Part shown: positions 21,577 through 29,246 of the stretch, piece after piece
How the letters are laid out: the number at the start of each line of letters is the position of its first letter
Numbering within the stretch: position 1 is the stretch's first letter
Assembly (NCBI RefSeq): GCF_000613865.1
Contig: NZ_BAJU01000002.1
Span: 124,001 to 188,000, forward strand
Direction of reading: 5' to 3'
DNA from: Acetobacter okinawensis JCM 25146
Lineage (GTDB): Bacteria; Pseudomonadota; Alphaproteobacteria; Acetobacterales; Acetobacteraceae
DNA length: 64,000 nucleotides
The notes under the pieces: model-generated
What the model was told of the DNA's origin: nothing
The model's input: only the letters and a program-made list of their open reading frames with translations
Databases searched by the model: none
Translations under genes and position numbers: made by a program

Positions 21577-22584
21577 ATGAGCGTAAAATCCATAGGGTTT
21601 TTTACACGGCTTTTGGATGATGTGCCGGCGGGTGAGCGGTATGCTCTGGCTGTTGAGCAGATTGAGAAAGCCGAATCTCTGGGGTTTAATACGGCGTGGG
21701 TTGCCCAGCATCATTTCCACGGTGATGAAGGTGGCCTGCCAGCACTTTTTCCCTTCTTGTCTTATGTGGCGGCGCGCACAAAGCGGATTCGTCTGGGCAC
21801 AGGCGTTGTGACCCTGACCATGGAAGACCCCATTCGTGTGGCTGAAGATGCGGTTGTGACGGATATTCTGTCGGGCGGTCGGCTGGAAGTCGGGTTTGGT
21901 TCCGGCGGTACACCGCGTTCATACGAGGCTTTTGGTCACCAGTTCGCCCAACGACATGCCTTGATGGACCGTAACCTTGGGGTCGTCAAAGCTGCATGGA
22001 AGGGGGAGAGCCTGCCAGGCCGTAACCATTTATGGCCAGATGGGCAGGGGCTGGAGCAGCGGAGCTGGCAGGCGACTTTTTCAGCTGTCGGGGCGCAAAA
22101 GGCAGGGGAGGCCGGCGACGGGCTCATGCTCTCCCGCACTCAGCCGCGCCCTCAGGGACAGGGGAATGCCAGCCTTGCAGATATACAGTTGCCTCTGGTG
22201 CAAACGTATCTTGAGAGTCTGCCTGTTGGGGCTGCACCACGGATTATGGCATCACGCAGTGTTTTTGTAGCAGATGACCGCGCTCAGGCGCTGGATTTTG
22301 CCCGTAACGGTCTGGTGCGGCAGGTGGAAAAATTCCGTGCCAGCGGTCACACAATTGACGACAGCAGCATAGACAGCCTCCTGCGCACATTTGATGTGCA
22401 TCTGGGCACGCCAGAGGAGGTTGTGCGCTCTTTGGCTGCGGACCGCACCCTGGAGCATGCGACCGAAGTGAGCATTCAGGTACATTCTGTTGACCCGCCA
22501 CATCCTTTTATTCTGCGTTCTCTGGAACTGTTTGCAACACAGGTCGTACCCGCTTTGGGGTGGGGTAAGCCTAACGGTGGCTGA
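21577..22584 (+). CDS. Luciferase-like FMN-dependent monooxygenase (KPN_01858-type)
   Basis: Predicted flavin-dependent oxygenase using reduced FMN and oxygen. The TIM-barrel family signature is visible: IEKAESLGFNTAWVAQHHF, LSYVAARTKRIRLGTGVVTL and DILSGGRLEVGFGSGG. It is 335 aa, without signal peptide, so cytoplasmic. ATG 21577 is preferred over GTG 21565. Two CMD/AhpD-like proteins follow directly. This trio beside a peptide-type ABC importer is a recurring cluster that I recall from TIGRFAM definitions. A reasonable inference is oxidation of the imported compound, with the CMD proteins handling peroxide or a reactive product. The substrate is unknown. Confidence 0.85.
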   Translation: MSVKSIGFFTRLLDDVPAGERYALAVEQIEKAESLGFNTAWVAQHHFHGDEGGLPALFPFLSYVAARTKRIRLGTGVVTLTMEDPIRVAEDAVVTDILSGGRLEVGFGSGGTPRSYEAFGHQFAQRHALMDRNLGVVKAAWKGESLPGRNHLWPDGQGLEQRSWQATFSAVGAQKAGEAGDGLMLSRTQPRPQGQGNASLADIQLPLVQTYLESLPVGAAPRIMASRSVFVADDRAQALDFARNGLVRQVEKFRASGHTIDDSSIDSLLRTFDVHLGTPEEVVRSLAADRTLEHATEVSIQVHSVDPPHPFILRSLELFATQVVPALGWGKPNGG

Positions 22585-22607
22585 TGTGCCCGAAAAGGTG
22601 TAAAAAT

Positions 22608-23245
22608 ATGGTTCACAATTCTGCGGTAACACAAACCATTATTGAACAGCTTGCCGGGATAGAGCCTGATAGTCCGGTTGCAAAAAATTACCAGCGCAGA
22701 GCAATCGCGCGGGAACAGGCCGAACTGAGCTACCAGCTTTTGCTACACCCGCAAGCGCCAGGGTCTGTCAGTCTGGAGGAGCGGCGTGTTATTGCCGCGT
22801 TTGTGGCGGGACTTTATGAGGAGCCTGCAACACGGCGTCATTATGTTGGGCTTTTGCAGGATGTTGCTCCTGCTTTTGTTCACAGTCTTGAACAGATTTT
22901 GCAACAGGCCAGCACGCATGGTCCTTGGGGCGCGTATCCGCAAGGGCCGTTGAGTGTGGAAGATGTGGGCGGCACACCGTGCACAGCACCCCCGAGCAGG
23001 TAGGTGTTTTTGGTCCACGACTGGCGGCAGCACTGGAGCATGCGCATCTGCTGGTCACGCACCCGCGCGATGCCAACCCGGCGGCTCTTGGCCGCCTTGC
23101 GGCTGCGGGATGGGATGAAGACGGCCTTGTTGTTCTGTCTCAGCTTATTGCATTTTTGAGCTTTCAGGTTCGTATTGTTTCGGGTTTTTCGGTTCTTGTA
23201 GCGGCGTCTTTTGCGCAGACAACAGAAAGTGCACATCATGCCTGA
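22608..23245 (+). pseudogene. CMD (AhpD-like) domain protein, Avi_7170-type, one frameshift
   Basis: Partner of the luciferase-like enzyme. The first frame (NSAVTQTIIEQLAGIEPDSP to EDVGGTPC) and a second frame (VHSTPEQVGVFGPRLAAAL to TTESAHHA) together give a protein of about 212 aa of the expected length; the break is near 22978. ATG 22608 follows AAGGTG; the upstream ATG at 22584 overlaps the monooxygenase stop (TGATG) but is poorly spaced. The second half contains the helical core seen in carboxymuconolactone decarboxylase-like proteins, but no CxxC pair is visible, so it may be non-catalytic. The next gene overlaps its end by eight bases. Confidence 0.7.
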
Positions 23246-23831
23246 CATTCTCTCCTACCCCGATGCCAAGCCGGTTAACACTTTTACGCTCAGCCAGCTT
23301 GATTGGCTGCCGTGGATTGCTCCGCTGGACCCACAGGACCTGACCCAGCAACATTATGACGGGCTGGTGGATCGTGCGCGGGCAAAGTCTGCTTATTTTC
23401 GCCTACTTGCGCGTGATCCAGATGTACTGGGGGCCAGAACACGGCTGGATAAGGATATTTTTTATTCAACTGGTGGCTTGCCAAGAGCCGAGCGGGAGTT
23501 GGCTGCTGCTGCGGTATCGCGCTTAAATGGCTGTATTTATTGCGCATCCGTCCATGCTAGATTCTCCGTGCAGTTTTCTAAAGATGATAAAGACGTCAAT
23601 GCTCTTTTGGAGCATGGGACAAAGAGCATTACGGATGGGCGTAATGCCGAAATTGTACATGCTGCTGTGACATTGACAGAAAATGGCAACAAGTTTGGTA
23701 AAAAAGATATTGATCGGTTGCAGGCAGCTGGTTTTTCCCAAGAAGAAATTCTGGACCTGATTCAGGCCGCAGCATTTTTTAACTGGGCAAACCGTCTGAT
23801 GCTCTCTTTGGGGGAGGCAGCACCAGAATAG
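23238..23831 (+). CDS. Alkylhydroperoxidase-like CMD domain protein, Avi_7169-type
   Basis: AhpD-fold protein of 197 aa. The catalytic motif is present as GCIYCASVHARF, with CxxC and a histidine three residues later, as in AhpD-like thiol peroxidases. ATG 23238 (MPDILSYPDAKPV) is chosen because it begins the family-typical N-terminus and couples to the previous gene by an eight-base overlap. Preceding DLTQQHYDGLVDRA and following IVHAAVTLTENGNKF segments match the CMD helical bundle. It probably detoxifies a peroxide made by the monooxygenase, which is inference from context. Confidence 0.88.
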   Translation: MPDILSYPDAKPVNTFTLSQLDWLPWIAPLDPQDLTQQHYDGLVDRARAKSAYFRLLARDPDVLGARTRLDKDIFYSTGGLPRAERELAAAAVSRLNGCIYCASVHARFSVQFSKDDKDVNALLEHGTKSITDGRNAEIVHAAVTLTENGNKFGKKDIDRLQAAGFSQEEILDLIQAAAFFNWANRLMLSLGEAAPE

Positions 23832-23931
23832 CGTATATGGTCGACCATGGCGTTTTATTCACTTCCATATCGGCCCAGTGAATAAACGCCTGTAATGATT
23901 TTTGAATTATAAATGTATTGATAAAGAAATT

Positions 23932-24444
23932 TTATAATTTCTGACGCATTTTCTGGCGGAGATCGTTGCAGCGTTTTGTATAATGCGCTGCTTTTGAAGC
24001 TGTTAGAAAATTGACAAAAAATGCAGCAGCAAGAGAGAAAAAAGAGAGCAGGGTTAAAATCTCTCCGATGATGCGAATGGGATCATCATAATGCAGGCCG
24101 GAATACCATAACAGGCTGATGCTCAGAATAGCGCCTATAAAACCGAAGACACCTGTGGTTTTGATCATGGAATCTTCCACCGTTTCAAATTCGGATGTAT
24201 TGCGCCACAGATCAAAAAGCTGGCGGTCTATTTCTCCCACCATGCCTGCATGGGCTTCTTTGTCTTCCGTGGTGATTTTGTGCGGGTTTGCACGGTAGAT
24301 TTCAAGCTCCTGCCGTGCCTTGGTAAAAACACGCCTGCGTTCCTTGATCGCAGGGATACTGATATCGACAAAACTGAGAATAGCCACATTCAGGCCAGCG
24401 GAAAGCTGGATAATTGCTTGAAAATCTCCCCAAGAAATACTCAT
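23932..24444 (-). CDS. Membrane protein of unknown function, 170 aa
   Basis: ATG at 24442-24444 starts a protein with one weakly hydrophobic N-terminal stretch (IIQLSAGLNVAILSFVDIS), a charged, probably coiled region (AIKERRRVFTKARQELEIY) and two clear membrane helices near the C-terminus (TGVFGFIGAILSISLLWYS and LTLLSFFSLAAAFFVNFL). The end is basic (KMRQKL). I do not recognise the family. It is monocistronic between convergent and divergent neighbours and sits in a fairly AT-rich region. Confidence 0.65.
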   Translation of the reverse strand: MSISWGDFQAIIQLSAGLNVAILSFVDISIPAIKERRRVFTKARQELEIYRANPHKITTEDKEAHAGMVGEIDRQLFDLWRNTSEFETVEDSMIKTTGVFGFIGAILSISLLWYSGLHYDDPIRIIGEILTLLSFFSLAAAFFVNFLTASKAAHYTKRCNDLRQKMRQKL

Positions 24445-24716
24445 GACTTTCCTGTTTCTGGTAAAGGCTAAAAATTATCCTAGACCGTAACAATAAAGAG
24501 GAGGAAGGGGCCGCCAGCATGTCTGCCATTCTCCAGAGTGTTCGGTCATCAATGTCATGACTGCCATGTTTTTTGACTATTTTGTGCGTGTCTAGGTGGT
24601 TCCTCATGGAGTGGTCCATGCACGCAGGGAACTTGGTCTTCGGGTTTTGTTGATATTACGGTATATGGAAGAGCCTTGCTGTATTTTATCAGAGTCAGGC
24701 TTTAGGTATATCCTCC

Positions 24717-25445
24717 ATGTTTCGTTGTATTGTCCTTGTTCCTTCCTATAATTCGGGAGCATTACTGCACAGGACCGTGCTGGCTGTTCTGGCGGTTTGG
24801 GCAGATGTTGTTGTGGTGATTGATGGCAGCACGGACGGGAGCGGGCAAGCGGTAGAGAAAATGCTCGCCACGCATGCAGGGCTGCACGTGCTCCACCTGC
24901 CCCGGAATGGAGGCAAGGGGGAGGCTGTGCTGCATGGTGCGGAATGGGCATTGCAGCATGGATACACCCATGTGCTGACCATGGATGCCGATGGCCAGCA
25001 CCCCGTTGCCGCCGTGCACGATTTTGTGGCGGCGGCCCGTTGTGCGCCACAGGCCATGGTGTTGGGTGTGCCCATGTTTGGGCCGGATGCTCCGGCTTTG
25101 CGTGTCTGGGGGCGTAAGCTGTCCAACATACTGGTGCAGGTGGAAACACAGGGGGCGGTCAGGGACTGCCTGTTCGGCTTCAGGGTTTATCCTGTACAGC
25201 AGATGGTGGCGGTGCTGAGGGAGTCGCGCTTTATGCGTGGGTTTGACTTTGACCCCGAAGTGGCCGTGCGCATGGTCTGGCGCGGCGTGCCAGTGCTTAA
25301 TAAACCCGCCTCAGTGCAATATTTTGATGCCGCACAGGGAGGGATTTCGCACTTCCATTATGTGCGGGACAATGTGCGCCTGTTTTTTATGCATCTGAGG
25401 TTGTTGTTCGGTTGGCTGCGGCGCGTGCGCTGCAAAATGCGGTAA
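24717..25445 (+). CDS. Family 2 glycosyltransferase, aryl-polyene-cluster type
   Basis: GT2 fold with VLVPSYNSG, VVVIDGSTDGSG and LTMDADGQHP, the sugar-nucleotide and metal-binding motifs. There is no membrane anchor comparable to GtrB, but the C-terminus (VRLFFMHLRLLFGWLRR) is amphipathic and may associate with the membrane. Genes of this type occur in aryl-polyene and related type II fatty-acid clusters, and the genes to the right are of that kind. It converges on the COG4648-like gene, overlapping its 3' end by 59 bases. Confidence 0.82.
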   Translation: MFRCIVLVPSYNSGALLHRTVLAVLAVWADVVVVIDGSTDGSGQAVEKMLATHAGLHVLHLPRNGGKGEAVLHGAEWALQHGYTHVLTMDADGQHPVAAVHDFVAAARCAPQAMVLGVPMFGPDAPALRVWGRKLSNILVQVETQGAVRDCLFGFRVYPVQQMVAVLRESRFMRGFDFDPEVAVRMVWRGVPVLNKPASVQYFDAAQGGISHFHYVRDNVRLFFMHLRLLFGWLRRVRCKMR

Positions 25446-26061
25446 CAGTTGTTCTGAGTGAGGCGTGTTTAAAATTGCGTATGACAATGCGCCTGACGCC
25501 TGCCTCAAGCAGCATGAGTGTTAGGGCCGCAGCAAAGGTGCCCCCACTTTGTGGCCAGCGCCATGTTCCTTGCGGCCCTAGCCAGAACAGGAGTGCCGGG
25601 GTCAGCAGGGCTGCAGCAAAAAACAGGGTCCAGAAAATGGTCAACGCATGTGTGTACAGGGCTACATCCGCACGTAATGGGCCATGCACCCTGCTGGCGG
25701 CCACAGCTATCAGAGGCTGGCGTGACGGCAGGAGAGAATGTGCAAAAACAAACAGCATGATTCCCATGGAGAGCGCATACAAGGCGCAGTGATCGACCAC
25801 CAGAGCCTGTGGCGGCCAGTAGAGTGCAACCGGCACCACAAGGGCGGTCATAAGGGCAAAGGCTCCCGCATGCCGGGTCAGCAGGGCGGCTGCGATGCAC
25901 TGCAACAGGAGTGAAAAGGCACAGGCCAGCGTTGCAGCAGAAGTGTGCCCTACCAGAATGGAACAGGAGAGAAGTGCAGCCGCGACTCCCCGGCGTACAG
26001 AGGGGTACCTTTGCAGCCAGGTCGGCTTTGCGATCATGGATGTATGTGTTAGCTGAACCAT
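25387..26061 (-). CDS. COG4648-like inner-membrane protein of an aryl-polyene-type cluster
   Basis: About six hydrophobic segments and little else, in roughly 224 residues. Characteristic pieces are WLQRYPSVRRGVAAALLSC, PQALVVDHCALYALSMGIM and SLLPSRQPLIAVAASRVHG. Predicted membrane proteins of the COG4648 group are regular members of aryl-polyene clusters, where their role is unclear. ATG 26061 is chosen because a longer reading (to 26238) would run through the acyl-carrier-protein gene. It is transcribed opposite to the rest of the cluster, which is unusual. Confidence 0.65.
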   Translation of the reverse strand: MVQLTHTSMIAKPTWLQRYPSVRRGVAAALLSCSILVGHTSAATLACAFSLLLQCIAAALLTRHAGAFALMTALVVPVALYWPPQALVVDHCALYALSMGIMLFVFAHSLLPSRQPLIAVAASRVHGPLRADVALYTHALTIFWTLFFAAALLTPALLFWLGPQGTWRWPQSGGTFAAALTLMLLEAGVRRIVIRNFKHASLRTTVTAFCSARAAANRTTTSDA

Positions 26062-26077
26062 CTGACCCGCATTAAAT

Positions 26078-26377
26078 ATGAGACATGCTGTGAATACGAC
26101 CAGTTCGACAACATCACAAACGCCTTTTGAGCATGAAGTTGCTGAACGTCTTGTCGCAGCACTCCAGCTGGAAGTGACAGCGGAGGAGATTGCGCCGGAA
26201 GCTCCCCTGTTTGGTGAAGGGCTGGGGCTGGACTCCATTGATGCGCTGGAGATTGCTCTGCTTGTTGGGCGGGATTATGGCGTTACCCTGCGCTCGGATG
26301 CTCCGGATAACCGGCAGATATTCAGTTCCCTGCGCGCCTTGTGCCAGTATGTTCAGGCTCACCGCGCAGCAAGATGA
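26078..26377 (+). CDS. Acyl carrier protein
   Basis: 99 aa with the 4'-phosphopantetheine attachment motif GLDSIDALEI; the serine lies near residue 52. Carries acyl intermediates as thioesters. The overall pattern (FEHEVAERLVAALQLE, then LFGEGLGLDSID, then a helix YGVTL) is that of type II ACPs. It starts 16 bases from the divergent membrane gene and ends in an ATGA overlap with the next gene, heading a tightly coupled set of five genes. Confidence 0.88.
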   Translation: MRHAVNTTSSTTSQTPFEHEVAERLVAALQLEVTAEEIAPEAPLFGEGLGLDSIDALEIALLVGRDYGVTLRSDAPDNRQIFSSLRALCQYVQAHRAAR

Positions 26378-26817
26378 GTTTTATGCCAGATGGCGTATGG
26401 GGTCATGACTGGCCTGATCTTTCTCTTGTCCATGCGCCAGATCGCCTCCTGCTGCTGAGCGGGGACGCCGCTATTGGCGGGCGTGACTTTTTGTGGGCGG
26501 CCCATCAGCTTGCAGCCTTGCTGCCAGATGCGCCTGTTGTGCCTGTCTGCTCATGCGTAGGCCATTTTACCCTGCTGTTTGCCGCCACATTGCTGCGTGG
26601 CCAGCATGTTCTGCTGTGCAGTGAGCGCACACCTGCGCGCCTGACCCCGGACGCATCGCGCATGACGCGCCTGCCTGTGCCGGGCTCCGCCAGCTTGCGT
26701 ATGCCAACTGCGGCTGCGGGGCTGGCGCTGCTCCAGCAGATTGCCAGCGCTCAGACAGGGGAGGTGCATCTGGCCAGCCAGCCCGGTTCGCTTCGGGTTA
26801 TGGTGCAGCCATGTTAG
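26374..26817 (+). CDS. N-terminal fragment of an acyl-adenylating (AMP-ligase) enzyme, 147 aa
   Basis: The reading LLLLSGDAAIGGRDFLWAAH followed by PVVPVCSCVGHFTLLFAATL and HVLLCSERTPARLTPDA resembles the first domain of AMP-ligases from aryl-polyene clusters. The protein stops before the ATP-binding YTSGSSGxPK signature, so it cannot activate acids by itself. The frame is nevertheless clean: ATG at 26374 overlaps the ACP stop, and its own TAG overlaps the dehydratase start at 26811. That coupling suggests an established short gene, or a precise internal deletion removing the rest of the ligase. Family assignment is moderate. Confidence 0.5.
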   Translation: MSFMPDGVWGHDWPDLSLVHAPDRLLLLSGDAAIGGRDFLWAAHQLAALLPDAPVVPVCSCVGHFTLLFAATLLRGQHVLLCSERTPARLTPDASRMTRLPVPGSASLRMPTAAAGLALLQQIASAQTGEVHLASQPGSLRVMVQPC

Positions 26818-27266
26818 GGCGTGCGGAGATTATGGCGCGTATTCCGCATCAGGGGGCAAGTTGCCTGATCGAAACGTGCTCATCATGGTCCACGGAGGTT
26901 CTGCGCGCGCACACCATGGCGCATTTGTGTGCGGACAATCCCTACCGCTATGGCGGGCGGCTGGATGTTCTGGTCGGGGCGGAAATGGCCATGCAGGCCG
27001 CAGCGCTCCATGGCGCCCTGACCGGGAGCCAGACATGCCATAAAGGCGGTTATCTGGCTGCCTTGCGGGACTTGCTGAGCCAGTGCGACAGGCTGGACTG
27101 CCCGGAATACGGTCAGTTGCAGATTGACGTGACGCGCGAGCAGATGGACAGCGCTGGCATGGTTTACGGTTTTACCATCCATTCCGAGCCGGGGGGCCTG
27201 CTGCTACAGGGGCGGGGAACAGTCATGTTTGGTCTGATCCCTCCCGCAACGGATGCAGCGGTATGA
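26811..27266 (+). CDS. Hotdog-fold 3-hydroxyacyl-ACP dehydratase, aryl-polyene type
   Basis: 151 aa. IPHQGASCLIE at the N-terminus and YRYGGRLDVLVGAEMAMQAA in the middle match the small dehydratases of aryl-polyene clusters (compare 'IPHxGxMCLLD' and the conserved Glu of the hotdog helix). It would remove water from 3-hydroxyacyl-ACP to give the conjugated double bond. It overlaps the AMP-ligase fragment by seven bases and the reductase by four (ATGA). Confidence 0.78.
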   Translation: MLGRAEIMARIPHQGASCLIETCSSWSTEVLRAHTMAHLCADNPYRYGGRLDVLVGAEMAMQAAALHGALTGSQTCHKGGYLAALRDLLSQCDRLDCPEYGQLQIDVTREQMDSAGMVYGFTIHSEPGGLLLQGRGTVMFGLIPPATDAAV

Positions 27267-27982
27267 GGCGCGCTCTGGTGACTGGGGGAAGCAGCCCCAT
27301 TGGTCAGGCCATCTGCCTGCGGCTGGCCGCAGAGAACCTGCATGTTCTGGTGCACACCCACAAGTCCGTTGGCAGGGCGCAAGACCTTGTTGCGCAGATC
27401 AAGGCCGGTGGTGGCTCGGCGGAGGTCTGGTGCTGTGATCTGGCTAACGGAAGCGCCACAGGGCAGGCGCTAGAGCCTGTGCTGATGGCAGGGGTGCCGC
27501 AGGTAATCGTGCACAATGCTGGCACGCATGATGATGTGACCATGGCGGGCATGAGTACTGCACAGTGGCGTGATGTTCTGTCCGTCTCGCTGGATGGTTT
27601 TTTCAATGTTGTGCAGCCATTGCTGCTGCCTTTGACCCGCACCCGCTGGGGGCGGATTATTGCGCTCTCCTCCATAACCGCACGGATGGGGAACAGGGGA
27701 CAGGTGAATTACGCTGCTGCCAAGGCCGGGCTGGAGGGGGCTGTGCGTTCTCTTGCGCGGGAGGTTGGCAGCAGGGGGATTACGGTCAATGCCGTAGCGC
27801 CGGGCGTTATTGCCTCCCCCGCAACTGCTGCAGTGATGACGGAGGCAGACATTGCCGCCATGGTTCCAGCACGCCGGGCAGGCCAGCCGCAGGAAGTGGC
27901 TGATCTGGTTGGTTTTCTGGCATCGGAGCGCGCGGCGTATATTTCCGGGCAGATTATCGGGGTCAATGGAGGAATGGCGTGA
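27263..27982 (+). CDS. 3-oxoacyl-ACP reductase (FabG-like SDR)
   Basis: Short-chain dehydrogenase of 239 aa. The cofactor motif is TGGSSPIGQAI, HNAG follows, then the catalytic Ser (SSITARMGNRGQ), Tyr and Lys (NYAAAKAG) and the terminal ISGQIIGVNGGMA typical of FabG. Reduces the beta-keto group in chain elongation. ATG 27263 overlaps the dehydratase stop, and its TGA overlaps the GTG of the oxidoreductase. It may serve this cluster only or supplement the main FabG. Confidence 0.88.
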   Translation: MRRALVTGGSSPIGQAICLRLAAENLHVLVHTHKSVGRAQDLVAQIKAGGGSAEVWCCDLANGSATGQALEPVLMAGVPQVIVHNAGTHDDVTMAGMSTAQWRDVLSVSLDGFFNVVQPLLLPLTRTRWGRIIALSSITARMGNRGQVNYAAAKAGLEGAVRSLAREVGSRGITVNAVAPGVIASPATAAVMTEADIAAMVPARRAGQPQEVADLVGFLASERAAYISGQIIGVNGGMA

Positions 27983-29246
27983 ACGGTTCGGATACAGCGT
28001 CCCACGTGTGTGATGTACTGGTTATTGGCGGCGGTCCTGCGGGTAGTACAGCGGCAACATTGCTAGCCCGGCAGGGTGTGTCTGTCATCCTTTTGGAAAA
28101 AGACCCGCATCGGCGCTTCCATATTGGTGAATCCCTGCTGCCTTGTAACTTGCCTTTGCTGCGGGACCTGGGTGTGCTGGATAAGGTGCGCGAGATCGGG
28201 GTCTTCAAACCCGGTGCAGAATTTGTCTCTGACCGGGGGGAGGGGCGACTGGCGTTTCCGTTCCGATATGCCATCAGCCCGAAGGACACTCACGCCTATC
28301 AGGTCAGGCGTTCCGAGTTTGATGAAATTCTGTTCCGTAACGCCCAGTCGCATGGGGTAAAAACCTTTGAAGGGTTACGCGTAACGAGGCATGTTTTGCC
28401 CCCCGTAAGCCCACGCAGGTGACGGCGCAGGACGAGGCCGGGCAGACATATGCCTTTACCCCCCGCTTTGTGCTGGATGCATCCGGGCGGGATGGGTTTC
28501 TGGCCCGCCGCCATCACACCCGGCATGCGGATAAAAACAATTCCACGGCGGCTATTTTTGCCCATTTCCACAATGTGCAGCGGCGTGAGGCCGATATGGA
28601 AGGCTATATTTCCATCCATCTTGTAGAAGACGGGTGGTTCTGGATGATTCCCCTGCGGGACAATATTATGAGCGTAGGTTTTGTCGGGGATAAAAACGCG
28701 TTCAGCACGCACACCGGCCTCAAAACGGACCTGTTCTGGAAAAAGGTGGCGCAAAGCCCCAGTGTTGCGCAACGTCTGGCACCGGCTGAACTTCTGGGTG
28801 AGCTGACAACTACGGGCAATTACTCCTATTGCGCCAACACGAGCTGGGGTGAAGGGTATTATATGATCGGGGATGCATTTGCGTTCCTTGACCCTGTTTT
28901 TTCCTCCGGTGTACTATTGGCCATGAAGAGTGCCTACCGCGGCGCCAGAGTAGCGCAGGCATGGCTGCGGAGTCAGGCGGAGGGGCGTAAGGTCGCCCGA
29001 CATGAAGAGTGCTGCACCCGTGCGGAAATGCGCCGGGTAGCATGGCTGATTTATGGGATTAACGATCCGGTTCTGCGCACACTGTTCCTTAACCCGCGCA
29101 ATATCCTGCGGATGCGTGATGCCATTATTTCCCTTCTGGCAGGGGATTTTGTTGGGCGTTGGCGCGTGCAGGCTCCTCTTGCTGCGTTCCGGGCGGTGCT
29201 GGGGGCCATGCGCTGGAAGTGGGCGCGGCAGCGGAGAGCAGGGTAA
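27979..29246 (+). pseudogene. FAD-dependent oxidoreductase (tryptophan-halogenase-like), one frameshift in a C run
   Basis: An N-terminal Rossmann fold binds FAD (DVLVIGGGPAGSTAATLLAR, then ESLLPCNLPLLRDLGV). The second half has RFVLDASGRDGFLARR, GWFWMIPL and the GDAFAFLDPVFSSG motif of the halogenase/geranylgeranyl-reductase superfamily. GTG 27979 overlaps the reductase stop. The frame closes at 28422, then resumes in another frame. One extra C in the C6 run at about 28399-28404 gives a continuous 422-residue enzyme (LPPRKPTQVTAQDEAG). Related flavoproteins accompany aryl-polyene and xanthomonadin genes. I do not see the WxWxIP pattern exactly, so halogenation should not be assumed. Confidence 0.75.
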
